This document shows positions 7,387-14,721 of a stretch of 22,310 nt of DNA, one piece after another. The stretch is taken from positions 1 to 22,310 of the IMG/VR virus record IMGVR_UViG_3300046747_000194, one strand, 5' to 3'. Both the position numbers and the translations under genes were made by a program. Below the pieces are notes generated by a model. It searched no databases, was not told the DNA's origin, and saw nothing but the letters and a program-made list of their open reading frames with translations. The stretch's first letter is position 1. Each line of letters starts with the position of its first letter. Source of the stretch: a virus.

Positions 7387-7420
7387 ATAATTGGTGTGGT
7401 AAAAAGAAGAAAAAGAGAAC

Positions 7421-7903
7421 CTAAGAAGTTCTGCGAAGATAATCAGCGGCACGAATAGTAAGAGAAAAATCATCGTTCAAAAATCCAAGTGCCGAATTAC
7501 AGGGGGAACACAATAGTCCCCTGACTTTGCCAGTAACGTGGTCGTGGTCAACGCAAAAAGAAGGCTTACTTCGGGGAGGTCCACCACAAATAGCGCAACA
7601 CCCATTCTGTAATTCCACAAGCCGGTTAAATTCTGACAAGGGAATTCCGTAAGACCTCTTCAAAACGTAATTTTTATGCTTTTGCTTATTGTTGTGGTAT
7701 CGCTGGCGTTTAGATTCGTTCCGCTTTTCGGGATTATTTTTGCTCCACTTTCGCGCAGCCGCCTTGCATGGCTCTGGATTCTTGGCATACCATTCTCGCC
7801 TAATTAGGGCGGCGCATTCTCTGCATTCCGAGCGAACATAGCCCCGGTCAACTCTAAACTCCGAAAGTTCCTTTGGGACCCCACATTTTATGCAAATCTT
7901 CAT
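7421..7903 (-). CDS. Endonuclease VII-like HNH nuclease
   Basis: A 160-aa protein with two zinc modules. The N-terminal one is C4-x2-C7...C27-x2-C30. A basic linker (~45-82, rich in Lys/Arg) follows. The C-terminal recombination endonuclease VII-type domain has YGIPLSEFNRL, C103-x2-C106, the active-site cluster D119-H-D-H122, and C132-x2-C135-N136. Known: T4 endonuclease VII resolves branched DNA before packaging, but relatives also act as free-standing homing nucleases. Its placement in the morphogenesis operon fits either. The start overlaps the preceding glycosyltransferase-like stop as ATGA. All expected zinc and catalytic residues appear present, so it should be active. Confidence 0.88.
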   Translation of the reverse strand: MKICIKCGVPKELSEFRVDRGYVRSECRECAALIRREWYAKNPEPCKAAARKWSKNNPEKRNESKRQRYHNNKQKHKNYVLKRSYGIPLSEFNRLVELQNGCCAICGGPPRSKPSFCVDHDHVTGKVRGLLCSPCNSALGFLNDDFSLTIRAADYLRRTS

Positions 7904-8670
7904 GCCCTCAATCTACCATGCGTCCGGTTGTATTGCAACCGCGCAGAATGCAACGCCCGCAAGGCAATTCTGGTCTTGACTTGGTGTATCAGCACGCGCC
8001 CGTGGTCGCGCACGAGTCCCGTCATCGTTTCAAGGCTGCTCGTGTTGCTCGTCTCAAACGATGCCCCATCGTGAAAAGACCGGTGCTCATATCGCGTAGC
8101 GTGCACTAGTTGTAGCATAAAATGGTCGATACAGAGAGTGGGCACGGGCATGGGGTCCCCCTCCGCTGAAGTAAAAGGGCCGGGGGCTGTGTAAGACGTA
8201 GCCGGATTATCTGCCACCCTAATAAGTCCCTCGATAACCGCACGGGTCATAAAATACGGCGGCTGAAGTGCAATCTTCGGCAACAATGACGGCCCCGGGT
8301 TGAGGTCCCGAACCTCATTGCTCCAAAGCACGTCGCCGTGCTGATACAGGTAGCGCGGGATGTCAGGCGAAAGACACAGCGAATCCGCGTCATTGAAGAT
8401 GTAAAAGTTTTTTGGATACTCCAAAAGGATGCGCAAGAAAAGAATCTGTCGTTCAAGCGTGTGTTTACCTATCCACCCTTTCAGTCCCGCCTCACGGCAT
8501 TCCACGCCCCGCGTGCTTATTCCACGAATGGGAGCATCGACCGGACTGAGTATCACCACCGGACAGTTGTGGTGCGTATAAAAGGACATGTTGTTCTGAA
8601 CTTGGTTCAGGTCGCCCGCGTATGCGCTAACGGCAACAAGAGTGTCAGGGTTTGGGATAGGTTTGTTCAT
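7900..8670 (-). CDS. Glycosyltransferase-like protein (tandem paralog 2)
   Basis: A 256-aa protein from the ATG at 8670. It shares a clear pattern with the next gene upstream: LVAVSAYAGD near the N-terminus, HHNCPVVILSP, LERQ, IFNDADSLCL (residues 91-100) and LWSNEV, then LPKIALQPPYF. The FND-x-DS acidic motif after a hydrophobic strand fits the DxD nucleotide-sugar/metal site of GT-A glycosyltransferases. A GTG at 8691 would add seven residues; ATG 8670 is preferred because its N-terminus aligns with the paralog. It overlaps the paralog's end by 26 bases. The sugar donor and acceptor are unknown. It carries an insertion around residues 165-185 (YTAPGPFTSAEGDPMPVP) that the paralog lacks. Confidence 0.7.
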   Translation of the reverse strand: MNKPIPNPDTLVAVSAYAGDLNQVQNNMSFYTHHNCPVVILSPVDAPIRGISTRGVECREAGLKGWIGKHTLERQILFLRILLEYPKNFYIFNDADSLCLSPDIPRYLYQHGDVLWSNEVRDLNPGPSLLPKIALQPPYFMTRAVIEGLIRVADNPATSYTAPGPFTSAEGDPMPVPTLCIDHFMLQLVHATRYEHRSFHDGASFETSNTSSLETMTGLVRDHGRVLIHQVKTRIALRALHSARLQYNRTHGRLRA

Positions 8671-9367
8671 AAACTTTGCGGGCCTCGACACAGAGTCTCA
8701 CCTGCTCCGGCGTTTTTATAGGATGCTGCATCACTGTTCCGTGATAACGAATCCTGAAGTCAAGAACTTTCCATGAGTCGTTTTGCTCTTCAGGCAACAA
8801 TCGCATGCAGGTGCAATTTACATGCTCCAAATCAGTAAACGGCCTGTGCTTGACCCCCGCCTCCGCACTGACTGCATTCATCCACCAGTCCACATATGGA
8901 GTAATTGGATGCGCGCGAACTCGCTCTGCAACTGCGAGCATTTTCACTAGCGACTCACGGTTGAAAAAATATGGGGGCTGAAAAGCCAGCTTCGGATAAG
9001 GCGACTCATGCGGGCGCGGCTCGGTCACTTCATTTGACCAGAGCGTACTTTCGCACTCAGAATACAACCGGTCGGGAATGCGCGCGGATACACAAAATGA
9101 GTCGGAATCATTGAACAGGAAAAATTCGGAAGAAAAATTATCCAGCAAATATTTCATATAAAACCGCTGGCGGTCGAGGGAGTCCTGCCCAATGTAAGCG
9201 CGTCGTCCGAACTGAGCAGCTTTTATACCTTTGAATTCTACCGGGGAATCTTTTGGGCTCAATATGACTAGCGGACAACCATGATGTTTATACATCTCTA
9301 AGGCGTTGACTACCTGCGGGCTATCTCCTTGGTAACAGCAAACTGCCACGACGGTTCGCTCGTTCAT
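8645..9367 (-). CDS. Glycosyltransferase-like protein (tandem paralog 1)
   Basis: A 240-aa protein, [19 protein letters not shown] features: an N-terminal beta strand, HHGCPLVILSP, then FLFNDSDSFCV (residues 83-93) as the probable DxD-type metal site, followed by LWSNEV, YPKLAFQPPYF and WWMNAV. A longer frame exists upstream, but ATG 9367 overlaps the fucose synthase stop as ATGA and has GGGGG just upstream, so the start is well supported. Direct coupling to the GDP-fucose synthesis genes suggests it uses a GDP-sugar, possibly GDP-fucose; this is inference. No known fucosyltransferase motif is recognised. Confidence 0.75.
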   Translation of the reverse strand: MNERTVVAVCCYQGDSPQVVNALEMYKHHGCPLVILSPKDSPVEFKGIKAAQFGRRAYIGQDSLDRQRFYMKYLLDNFSSEFFLFNDSDSFCVSARIPDRLYSECESTLWSNEVTEPRPHESPYPKLAFQPPYFFNRESLVKMLAVAERVRAHPITPYVDWWMNAVSAEAGVKHRPFTDLEHVNCTCMRLLPEEQNDSWKVLDFRIRYHGTVMQHPIKTPEQVRLCVEARKVYEQTYPKP

Positions 9368-10296
9368 AGTCGCGCCCCCTTGCAAAAATCCTGCCACGTT
9401 AATTTTAGGCCGTCGCACAACTCCACCTCTGGCTTCCATCCGAGTGCCGTGATTTTGGAGTTGTCGAGTCGCCTGCGCATAGTGCCGTCCGGCTTACTCG
9501 GGTCCCACTGAATTTCACCCTCATACCCGACTACGTTGCGAATCAAGTGGGCCAAGTCCCAAATATCCCCGTCGTGGCCCGGACCAATATTCATAGGCTC
9601 ACTATCATTATATTTCTGCATCGCGAGAATGCACGCCCGCGCGCAATCGTCCGAATACAAAAATTCCCGGCGAGGATTTCCAGTGCCCCATACCGTTACA
9701 TACGGGGCATTTGTTTCCTTGGCCACATGAAACTTGTGAATGAGCGCTGGTAGCACATGAGCGTTGTGCAGATTATAATAGTCTCCGGGGCCATATAAAT
9801 TGCACGGCATAACTGAAATGAAGTTATGACCGCCCTGCTGCCGATATGCTTGACACAACCGAAGCCCTGCAATTTTGGCGAGAGCATACCACTGGTTTGA
9901 CGGCTCAAGAGGGCCGGTAAGCAGGCTGCTCTCGCGCACCGGCTCGGGCGCTTCTTTTGGGTAGATACAGGCGCTACCAAGGAACAGGAGTTTACGTACA
10001 GAAGAATGTGCAGCCGCTTCAATCACGTTATTCTGAATTTTCATATTGTCGAGTAAAAACCCTACCGGGTCTGTACTATTCGACATGATTCCCCCCACGC
10101 GCGCTGCGGCAAGAAAGACGTATTCCGGCGAGGAGTATTTAAAAAAATCACGAACATGCGCTCGACTCGTCAAATCTAGTTGCTCGTGACTGCGGGTGAT
10201 TATGTTGATATAGCCATGAGCCTCAAGTTGGCGACACAAGGCGCTGCCCACCAGTCCTCTGTGACCTGCTATAAAAATGCGAGCGTTTTTATCCAT
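9364..10296 (-). CDS. fcl: GDP-L-fucose synthase
   Basis: A 310-aa extended short-chain dehydrogenase. It converts GDP-4-keto-6-deoxy-D-mannose to GDP-L-fucose by 3,5-epimerisation and NADPH reduction. The Rossmann motif GHRGLVG is at 11-17. The catalytic set is visible: Ser108 and Cys110 in GSACIYP, Tyr137-x3-Lys141 in WYALAK, and His180 in NAHVLPALI, matching the Ser/Cys/Tyr/Lys/His set of the E. coli enzyme. [13 protein letters not shown] and [10 protein letters not shown] are also family signatures. The length matches cellular homologs (about 310-320 aa). The start overlaps the dehydratase stop by eight bases (ATGGATAA), so the two enzymes of the pathway are translated together. Confidence 0.93.
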   Translation of the reverse strand: MDKNARIFIAGHRGLVGSALCRQLEAHGYINIITRSHEQLDLTSRAHVRDFFKYSSPEYVFLAAARVGGIMSNSTDPVGFLLDNMKIQNNVIEAAAHSSVRKLLFLGSACIYPKEAPEPVRESSLLTGPLEPSNQWYALAKIAGLRLCQAYRQQGGHNFISVMPCNLYGPGDYYNLHNAHVLPALIHKFHVAKETNAPYVTVWGTGNPRREFLYSDDCARACILAMQKYNDSEPMNIGPGHDGDIWDLAHLIRNVVGYEGEIQWDPSKPDGTMRRRLDNSKITALGWKPEVELCDGLKLTWQDFCKGARL

Positions 10297-11245
10297 ATAT
10301 TTTAATGTCAGCGTCCACCATTTCCCGCACTAACTGTTTAAACGTGATAGTGGGAGTCCACCCCAAAAGTTCCTTGGCCTTAGTCGCGTCGCCGATAAGC
10401 AAATCAACCTCGGTCGGGCGAAAATACTTTTCGTCGTGGCCTACGTAAGCGGTCCAGTCGAGATTCACATATTCAAATGCTTCAATTAGAAACTCGCGAA
10501 CCGAATGCATTTCACCGGTCGCAATTACAAAATCATCCGGCTTGGGTCGCTGCACCATTCGCCACATGGCATCTACATAATCGCGAGCGTGTCCCCAATC
10601 TCGTTTGGCGTCAAGATTTCCTAGAACTAGGTGCTCTTGTTTATGTGCGAGAATGCGGGCCACGGCCTTCGTAATTTTTCGGGTGACAAAAGTTTCCCCG
10701 CGCCGTGGTGACTCGTGATTGAAAAGAATCCCATTACTGGCATGCAGCCCATATGCCTCACGATAGTTTTTAGTAATCCAGTAAGCATAGACCTTAGCGC
10801 AACCGTAGGGGGAACGCGGATAAAATGCCGTCGTTTCTTTTTGCGGGACTTCTTGGACAAGTCCAAACATTTCGCTACTACTGGCCTGATAATATCGTGC
10901 CGGTAGCCCCATCTCCCGAATAGTCTCTAACATTCGTATTGCGCCAAGTCCTGTTATATCGGCAGTATATTCCGGCACATCAAAAGAAACTCTGACGTGG
11001 CTCTGGGCACCGAGATTATAAATTTCATCGGGAATAATTTTGTCCAGCAGTCGGGCCAACGAACTGCCGTCTGACAAGTCCCCGAAGTGCAAGTTAAGTC
11101 GGTCAAAAATGTGGTCGATGCGCTCTGTATTAAAGGTACTAGCGCGTCGAATAATTCCATGTACCTCATATCCTTTGTCGAGAAGTAGTTCCGCGAGATA
11201 ACTTCCATCTTGCCCGGTGATTCCAGTAATGAGCGCTTTCTTCAT
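10289..11245 (-). CDS. gmd: GDP-mannose 4,6-dehydratase
   Basis: A 318-aa protein, slightly shorter than E. coli Gmd (373 aa) but within the range of compact homologs. It makes GDP-4-keto-6-deoxy-D-mannose from GDP-D-mannose. Rossmann motif GITGQDG at 8-14, then GIIRRAS[10 protein letters not shown], which is diagnostic of Gmd. The catalytic region has SSSEMFG (Ser123/Glu125) and Tyr147-x3-Lys151 in [23 protein letters not shown] is the Gmd signature around the substrate loop. The product is passed to the fucose synthase encoded next. No phosphomannomutase or GDP-mannose pyrophosphorylase is present here, so GDP-mannose must come from the host or from genes outside the window. Confidence 0.95.
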   Translation of the reverse strand: MKKALITGITGQDGSYLAELLLDKGYEVHGIIRRASTFNTERIDHIFDRLNLHFGDLSDGSSLARLLDKIIPDEIYNLGAQSHVRVSFDVPEYTADITGLGAIRMLETIREMGLPARYYQASSSEMFGLVQEVPQKETTAFYPRSPYGCAKVYAYWITKNYREAYGLHASNGILFNHESPRRGETFVTRKITKAVARILAHKQEHLVLGNLDAKRDWGHARDYVDAMWRMVQRPKPDDFVIATGEMHSVREFLIEAFEYVNLDWTAYVGHDEKYFRPTEVDLLIGDATKAKELLGWTPTITFKQLVREMVDADIKIYG

Positions 11246-11958
11246 GTGAGTAAAAGTTTTCGGCTCATTTTGAGCGCAGAATCATCTTTGACCCCGTGCA
11301 GAAAAGCCGTCCCTGCGGAAACCTCGTCCTTGAATTGTTTTTCAGTAAAAGTTTTAGTACCCCATCGGCAGCACATGCCCGGAAGTTCCGCCCATCCCCA
11401 TTTTCGGAACTCATTGGCCAGCCAATAATCCCACCCAACCCCGGGAGGTATTCTTGTTCGCTTAACTACCCAATGCAAAAAATTTTTATCCCCCGAGAAA
11501 AAGGCATTCCCATTTATGTGCTCGTGGATACCGACCGCCTCGACGCGAGCGCCCGCTACATATGTCGGCTGAAGTGAGTCCCAACCGTCGATAAGAAAAT
11601 GAATCCAATCGGAGCGCAACGGAACACAGTCTGCCTCGAATGTGAGAATCGCTTTGTATTGAGGGATTTTTTTTGCAACCTTCATGTGGTAAAACCATTC
11701 GAGAGTGCATCCCCATAATGTGTTGCACCCGTCTGGCCAACCCACTCCCCGGCCCGGAGACTTGTATTTGAATGTGTTGAACTTGCGCCCCACATACTGA
11801 ATAGCTACTTCGTCTGGCTTGCAATCGAAGCGGTTAACGAAAAGAAAATCCGCAATATCGCAGTGCTTGGGCTCCAAGTCCGCTATGAGTCGAGCAAGCT
11901 CCATCGCCTGAGCTTTGTCGCCGTCCCAATATTGCAAGGCTAGGAGAATCTTGCTCAT
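11242..11958 (-). CDS. GT-A-like glycosyltransferase
   Basis: A 238-aa protein, [14 protein letters not shown]. Features that fit a GT-A fold: an N-terminal strand and acidic loop (WDGDK), the central hydrophobic strand and acid pair [11 protein letters not shown] (residues 104-113), then DWIHFL and [19 protein letters not shown]. The C-terminal [18 protein letters not shown] resembles the acceptor-side helix in such enzymes. It is not obviously similar to the FNDxDS pair or to the neighbouring VDDDM enzyme, so the cassette has at least three transferase types. The start overlaps the upstream stop as ATGA and its own stop overlaps the gmd start as ATGA. Donor unknown; coupling to gmd points to a GDP-sugar. 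Confidence 0.68.
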   Translation of the reverse strand: MSKILLALQYWDGDKAQAMELARLIADLEPKHCDIADFLFVNRFDCKPDEVAIQYVGRKFNTFKYKSPGRGVGWPDGCNTLWGCTLEWFYHMKVAKKIPQYKAILTFEADCVPLRSDWIHFLIDGWDSLQPTYVAGARVEAVGIHEHINGNAFFSGDKNFLHWVVKRTRIPPGVGWDYWLANEFRKWGWAELPGMCCRWGTKTFTEKQFKDEVSAGTAFLHGVKDDSALKMSRKLLLT

Positions 11959-12824
11959 TTTCCTGCGGTGTTAGCGCCAAACACACAGTGGCCAATATGT
12001 CCACAGACCAAACCAAAATCAACATAGGGCTGGTGTCCTGCCTCTTTAGCGCGGATACAAAGCGTCACGTCCTCGCCCATGCCGAGCGAACTATTTCCCC
12101 GGGCCTCGGCAGAAGCGCGCTCAAGCATTTCGTGCGCCTTGGCCGCTTTGAGGCCGTCCATAGGGCCATCCGTCAAAAACTTTCGGGTGCGCTCAATCCA
12201 ATCGAGAGCGGTGTGCTCACTCGAAGTGAACCATTGCCCCCCACGTTTATTCGGGCCGCGCGAAAGTAGTGGGAATTTCTTTTCTATATCCTCGAAAACT
12301 GAACGGTGTGTGAGCATGCAGCCCGTTCCAACCCATCGGGTCGGTCGGATTTCGTCAAAGGGTGCTTTGCGGGCCAACGCTAGGCCGGGGTGATTGAGGG
12401 CTCCCTCATTGAAAACACCGGGACCCCCAAAGTGACGCCCGAAATACAGAGCACCTACTAACGTTTTGCCGTGGCTAAGAAGTCTGTCAATAGCATTGAA
12501 CGACGCAAAGGGGTCTGGATAATTTTCCCATCCTGTGTGCGCGCGAAACCATTTTGAACTCCCAAAAGGCACTACCATGTCGTCATCGACCCAAAGCGCC
12601 CATTCCATTCCCGACTCAAGAAAAAGGTCGGCACAAGTATTGCGGGTGTGCGCCACAAACGCATCGCCGAAGTTCAGCATCGAAGATGTTCGGCGCTTGT
12701 CGGCCAACTGCATCATGCAGAAAGCCGTCATCGGATTTGTATTCTTCTGCCACGGCATAATCAGCAGAACTTTTTTCTGCAACACCGCGATAGATTGGCT
12801 AGGCTGTGTGTAAACAGGCTCCAT
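11955..12824 (-). CDS. Phage glycosyltransferase with DDD motif
   Basis: A 289-aa protein. After a 17-residue lead, KVLLIMPWQKNTNP begins the catalytic domain. HTRNTCADLFLESGMEWALWVDDDMVVP (residues 59-86) contains the hallmark R-N, then W-x-L-W-V-DDD-M, the metal and nucleotide-sugar site of GT2-like enzymes often found in phages. RWVGTGCMLTHRSVF is a typical acceptor-site motif, and GEDVTLCIRAKEAGH gives the expected Glu-Asp pair. The length and motif order look complete. The start overlaps the 72-aa gene (TAATG), with AGGGA upstream. It is the first enzyme of the sugar cassette in transcription order. Confidence 0.82.
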   Translation of the reverse strand: MEPVYTQPSQSIAVLQKKVLLIMPWQKNTNPMTAFCMMQLADKRRTSSMLNFGDAFVAHTRNTCADLFLESGMEWALWVDDDMVVPFGSSKWFRAHTGWENYPDPFASFNAIDRLLSHGKTLVGALYFGRHFGGPGVFNEGALNHPGLALARKAPFDEIRPTRWVGTGCMLTHRSVFEDIEKKFPLLSRGPNKRGGQWFTSSEHTALDWIERTRKFLTDGPMDGLKAAKAHEMLERASAEARGNSSLGMGEDVTLCIRAKEAGHQPYVDFGLVCGHIGHCVFGANTAGK

Positions 12825-13042
12825 TATATTTCCCTATGCTGAAAAGCAATAGATTCACATACCTGTAGATATTTATCGTGATTTATTTCTTCACGAATGT
12901 GCGTGCCGTCCAAGAAATATAAGTGGCTTATTTGGCCCTCTTCAGATGTTCGTTGACACTCAATGAGAAGATATTTATAATCGCCATAGACATTTATGGT
13001 ATTGTCAGCGCCGTATGATATTTTAATATAAGTTGTTTCCAT
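12824..13042 (-). CDS. Small hypothetical protein between scaffold and sugar cassette
   Basis: A 72-aa protein, METTYIKISYGADNT, with alternating polar and hydrophobic residues suggesting a small beta-sheet domain (NVYGDYKYLLIECQR, HLYFLDGTHI). No cysteine cluster, membrane segment or catalytic motif is seen. It starts two bases after the scaffold stop (TAATTATG) and ends in a TAATG overlap with the glycosyltransferase. Function not recognised. Confidence 0.7.
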   Translation of the reverse strand: METTYIKISYGADNTINVYGDYKYLLIECQRTSEEGQISHLYFLDGTHIREEINHDKYLQVCESIAFQHREI

Positions 13043-13044
13043 AA

Positions 13045-14385
13045 TTACTTGGTCCCTGCCGCACGCTCACGTTCAAGAACCACTTGGTCCCGCAACTGGT
13101 CGAGAGCACTCGTCGCCGGGGTAGTGAAAATATCTTTCTCGGTTTTCTTAACTGCTGTAGCACCAGAGGGCGCACCACTTTCTCGAATGTGACTGAGGCC
13201 CGCTTTTTTGAACTTATCCAGCTTTGCACTCAATTCCTCCACCTGTTTCTTGAGCCCGTCCCGCTCCGTCACCGTAGCGCCGTGCACGTTCTGCAAATAA
13301 AAAAGCTGAGCCATGCCCGCCAGAAGAATTGCCTTCATCTCTGGGCTTTCGTCCTTGCGCGCGTCCTCAAGTTGCTTCTGCAATCCCTTCACAAACTCGT
13401 TGTGAGATGTGAGGGACTTGCGAGTGTTTTCATCAGCCTTGGCGTCAATAGATTGTTCGCGCATCCACGGAATCTGTTTAGTTATTTTGTCGAGTTCACG
13501 CTGAACATTTTCGACTCGCGAGGTCGCTTCTTTTTCCGAAGCCCCAGCGCGCTCCGCAACATACTGGTCGATGTTTTTCTTCGCTGTCTCAATTGCCTGC
13601 TGTTTTCCCCACTTGGCTTTTTCGATGTCCTTAATCGACTGCTCGACAAGGTTCTGAAGAGTCGGGTCCGCAGCCGCCGCGAAAATCTTCTCCATCTTCA
13701 CCATCTCCGGCCCGCCGTGTTTTTTGATTTCCTCGATTACTGCATCTGTGACGACGGGTGATTTTTTCAACTGCGCGTAAATAAATTCCCGGGTAGCATT
13801 GATGGTCTTGTCGAATTCCTTGAACTTCGGGTCTGCTTCCACATCGAGACGCGCGCGCCACTGACGGTGGTCTTCCAATTCCTTAGCGGTCTCCGGGGGG
13901 ACTGGGTTTTCGAGCTTCTTGCTCAGTTCCTCTTTTTCTTTGAGGAGTTTCTCTCGTTCCGCTTGAAGCGCCGCGATTTCTTGCGCTGCGCGCACTTTTA
14001 CAGCGGTAAACGCCTCACTCGATTTGGGGGAAGCATTGGCGGGCAACTGCGGACTGTCTTTGAAAATCTCCTCAGCGCGCTTGGCGGTCTCCGCTCTTTC
14101 CGCCTCCGCCCGCACGGCCTCCTCAGCCTTAGCTTTTTCCTCTGGCGTCGGCTCGACTACCTTGTCATCTTTCTTCTCCGGCTCTGGAACGACTCCGGGG
14201 TCTTTTTTGGCCTTCTCGGCTTCGGCCATTAGAGCGTCGAGTCCCGCACCGACTTCCATGTTATCCGGGACGTGGGTGCCAACTCCCATGATGTCTTGAC
14301 TCGCGAGTTTGCTTGCCACGGCAGCATTGTTTTTATCCACGTCGGCTTGCGTGGGCATCGGGTTAGGTTTGATGTCTTCGGGCAT
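13045..14385 (-). CDS. Putative capsid scaffold protein
   Basis: A 446-aa, highly charged, Glu/Lys/Ala-rich protein with long predicted coiled coils (about 50-175 and 260-400). The start is Pro- and Asn-rich (MPEDIKPNPMPTQADVDKNN), with a PEPEKKDDKVVEPTPEEKAK linker. There is a short basic end. Its position between portal and capsid genes and its helical composition match phage scaffolding proteins, which guide procapsid assembly and leave the head. No protease motif is visible within it, so it is not a fused maturation protease. Its ATG follows the upstream stop as TAATTATG. Confidence 0.78.
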   Translation of the reverse strand: MPEDIKPNPMPTQADVDKNNAAVASKLASQDIMGVGTHVPDNMEVGAGLDALMAEAEKAKKDPGVVPEPEKKDDKVVEPTPEEKAKAEEAVRAEAERAETAKRAEEIFKDSPQLPANASPKSSEAFTAVKVRAAQEIAALQAEREKLLKEKEELSKKLENPVPPETAKELEDHRQWRARLDVEADPKFKEFDKTINATREFIYAQLKKSPVVTDAVIEEIKKHGGPEMVKMEKIFAAAADPTLQNLVEQSIKDIEKAKWGKQQAIETAKKNIDQYVAERAGASEKEATSRVENVQRELDKITKQIPWMREQSIDAKADENTRKSLTSHNEFVKGLQKQLEDARKDESPEMKAILLAGMAQLFYLQNVHGATVTERDGLKKQVEELSAKLDKFKKAGLSHIRESGAPSGATAVKKTEKDIFTTPATSALDQLRDQVVLERERAAGTK

Positions 14386-14387
14386 AA

Positions 14388-14696
14388 TTAGTCTTTCAGT
14401 TTTTGGCCATCATTCCACGCGGCGTCATCGTCGAGAGGAGGGTGATTGTCCGTCGTGGACTTTTGTTCAACAGGGGGGTGCGATGCAAGATTAAGGAGGG
14501 CTTGAACCATTTGTGCGAACCCTCGCACTTCGCCAGAGCGAATAAGAATTGAATTGAGTTCTCCTCCTGCTAAAAGGGTAGGTGCAGTCTCTACTAATTT
14601 AGGAAGTAATCGCTTGCCGGTTTCTGTAGCTAAAAAACCACGCCAGACATCCACATTTTCTGACGACCACTCTTGTAACTCGTTTACAATCTCCAT
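14388..14696 (-). CDS. Small hypothetical protein between portal and scaffold
   Basis: A 102-aa protein, MEIVNELQEWSSENVDVWRGFLATETGKRLLPKLVE. The first ~70 residues look helical; the tail is acidic and unstructured (DNHPPLDDDAAWND). GGAGAT lies four bases before the ATG, so it should be well translated. Genes of this size are common directly after the portal gene in phages of this layout, but no family is recognised. A head-assembly role is likely from context only. Confidence 0.7.
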   Translation of the reverse strand: MEIVNELQEWSSENVDVWRGFLATETGKRLLPKLVETAPTLLAGGELNSILIRSGEVRGFAQMVQALLNLASHPPVEQKSTTDNHPPLDDDAAWNDGQKLKD

Positions 14697-14721
14697 ACTA
14701 TCTCCATTTTATTCAGGTGAT

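Larger units (their letters stand above)
7227..7420 (-). promoter_or_regulatory. 194-nt structured leader upstream of the capsid gene
   Basis: This is the longest gap between genes in the window. On the minus strand it contains a pyrimidine-rich run after the endonuclease gene, then two stem-loops (listed separately), then GAAAGGCCAAATTTT before the capsid ATG. No convincing -35/-10 pair was found by eye. A long untranslated leader before a highly expressed capsid gene suggests a dedicated promoter, an RNA processing site or translation control. Confidence 0.45.
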
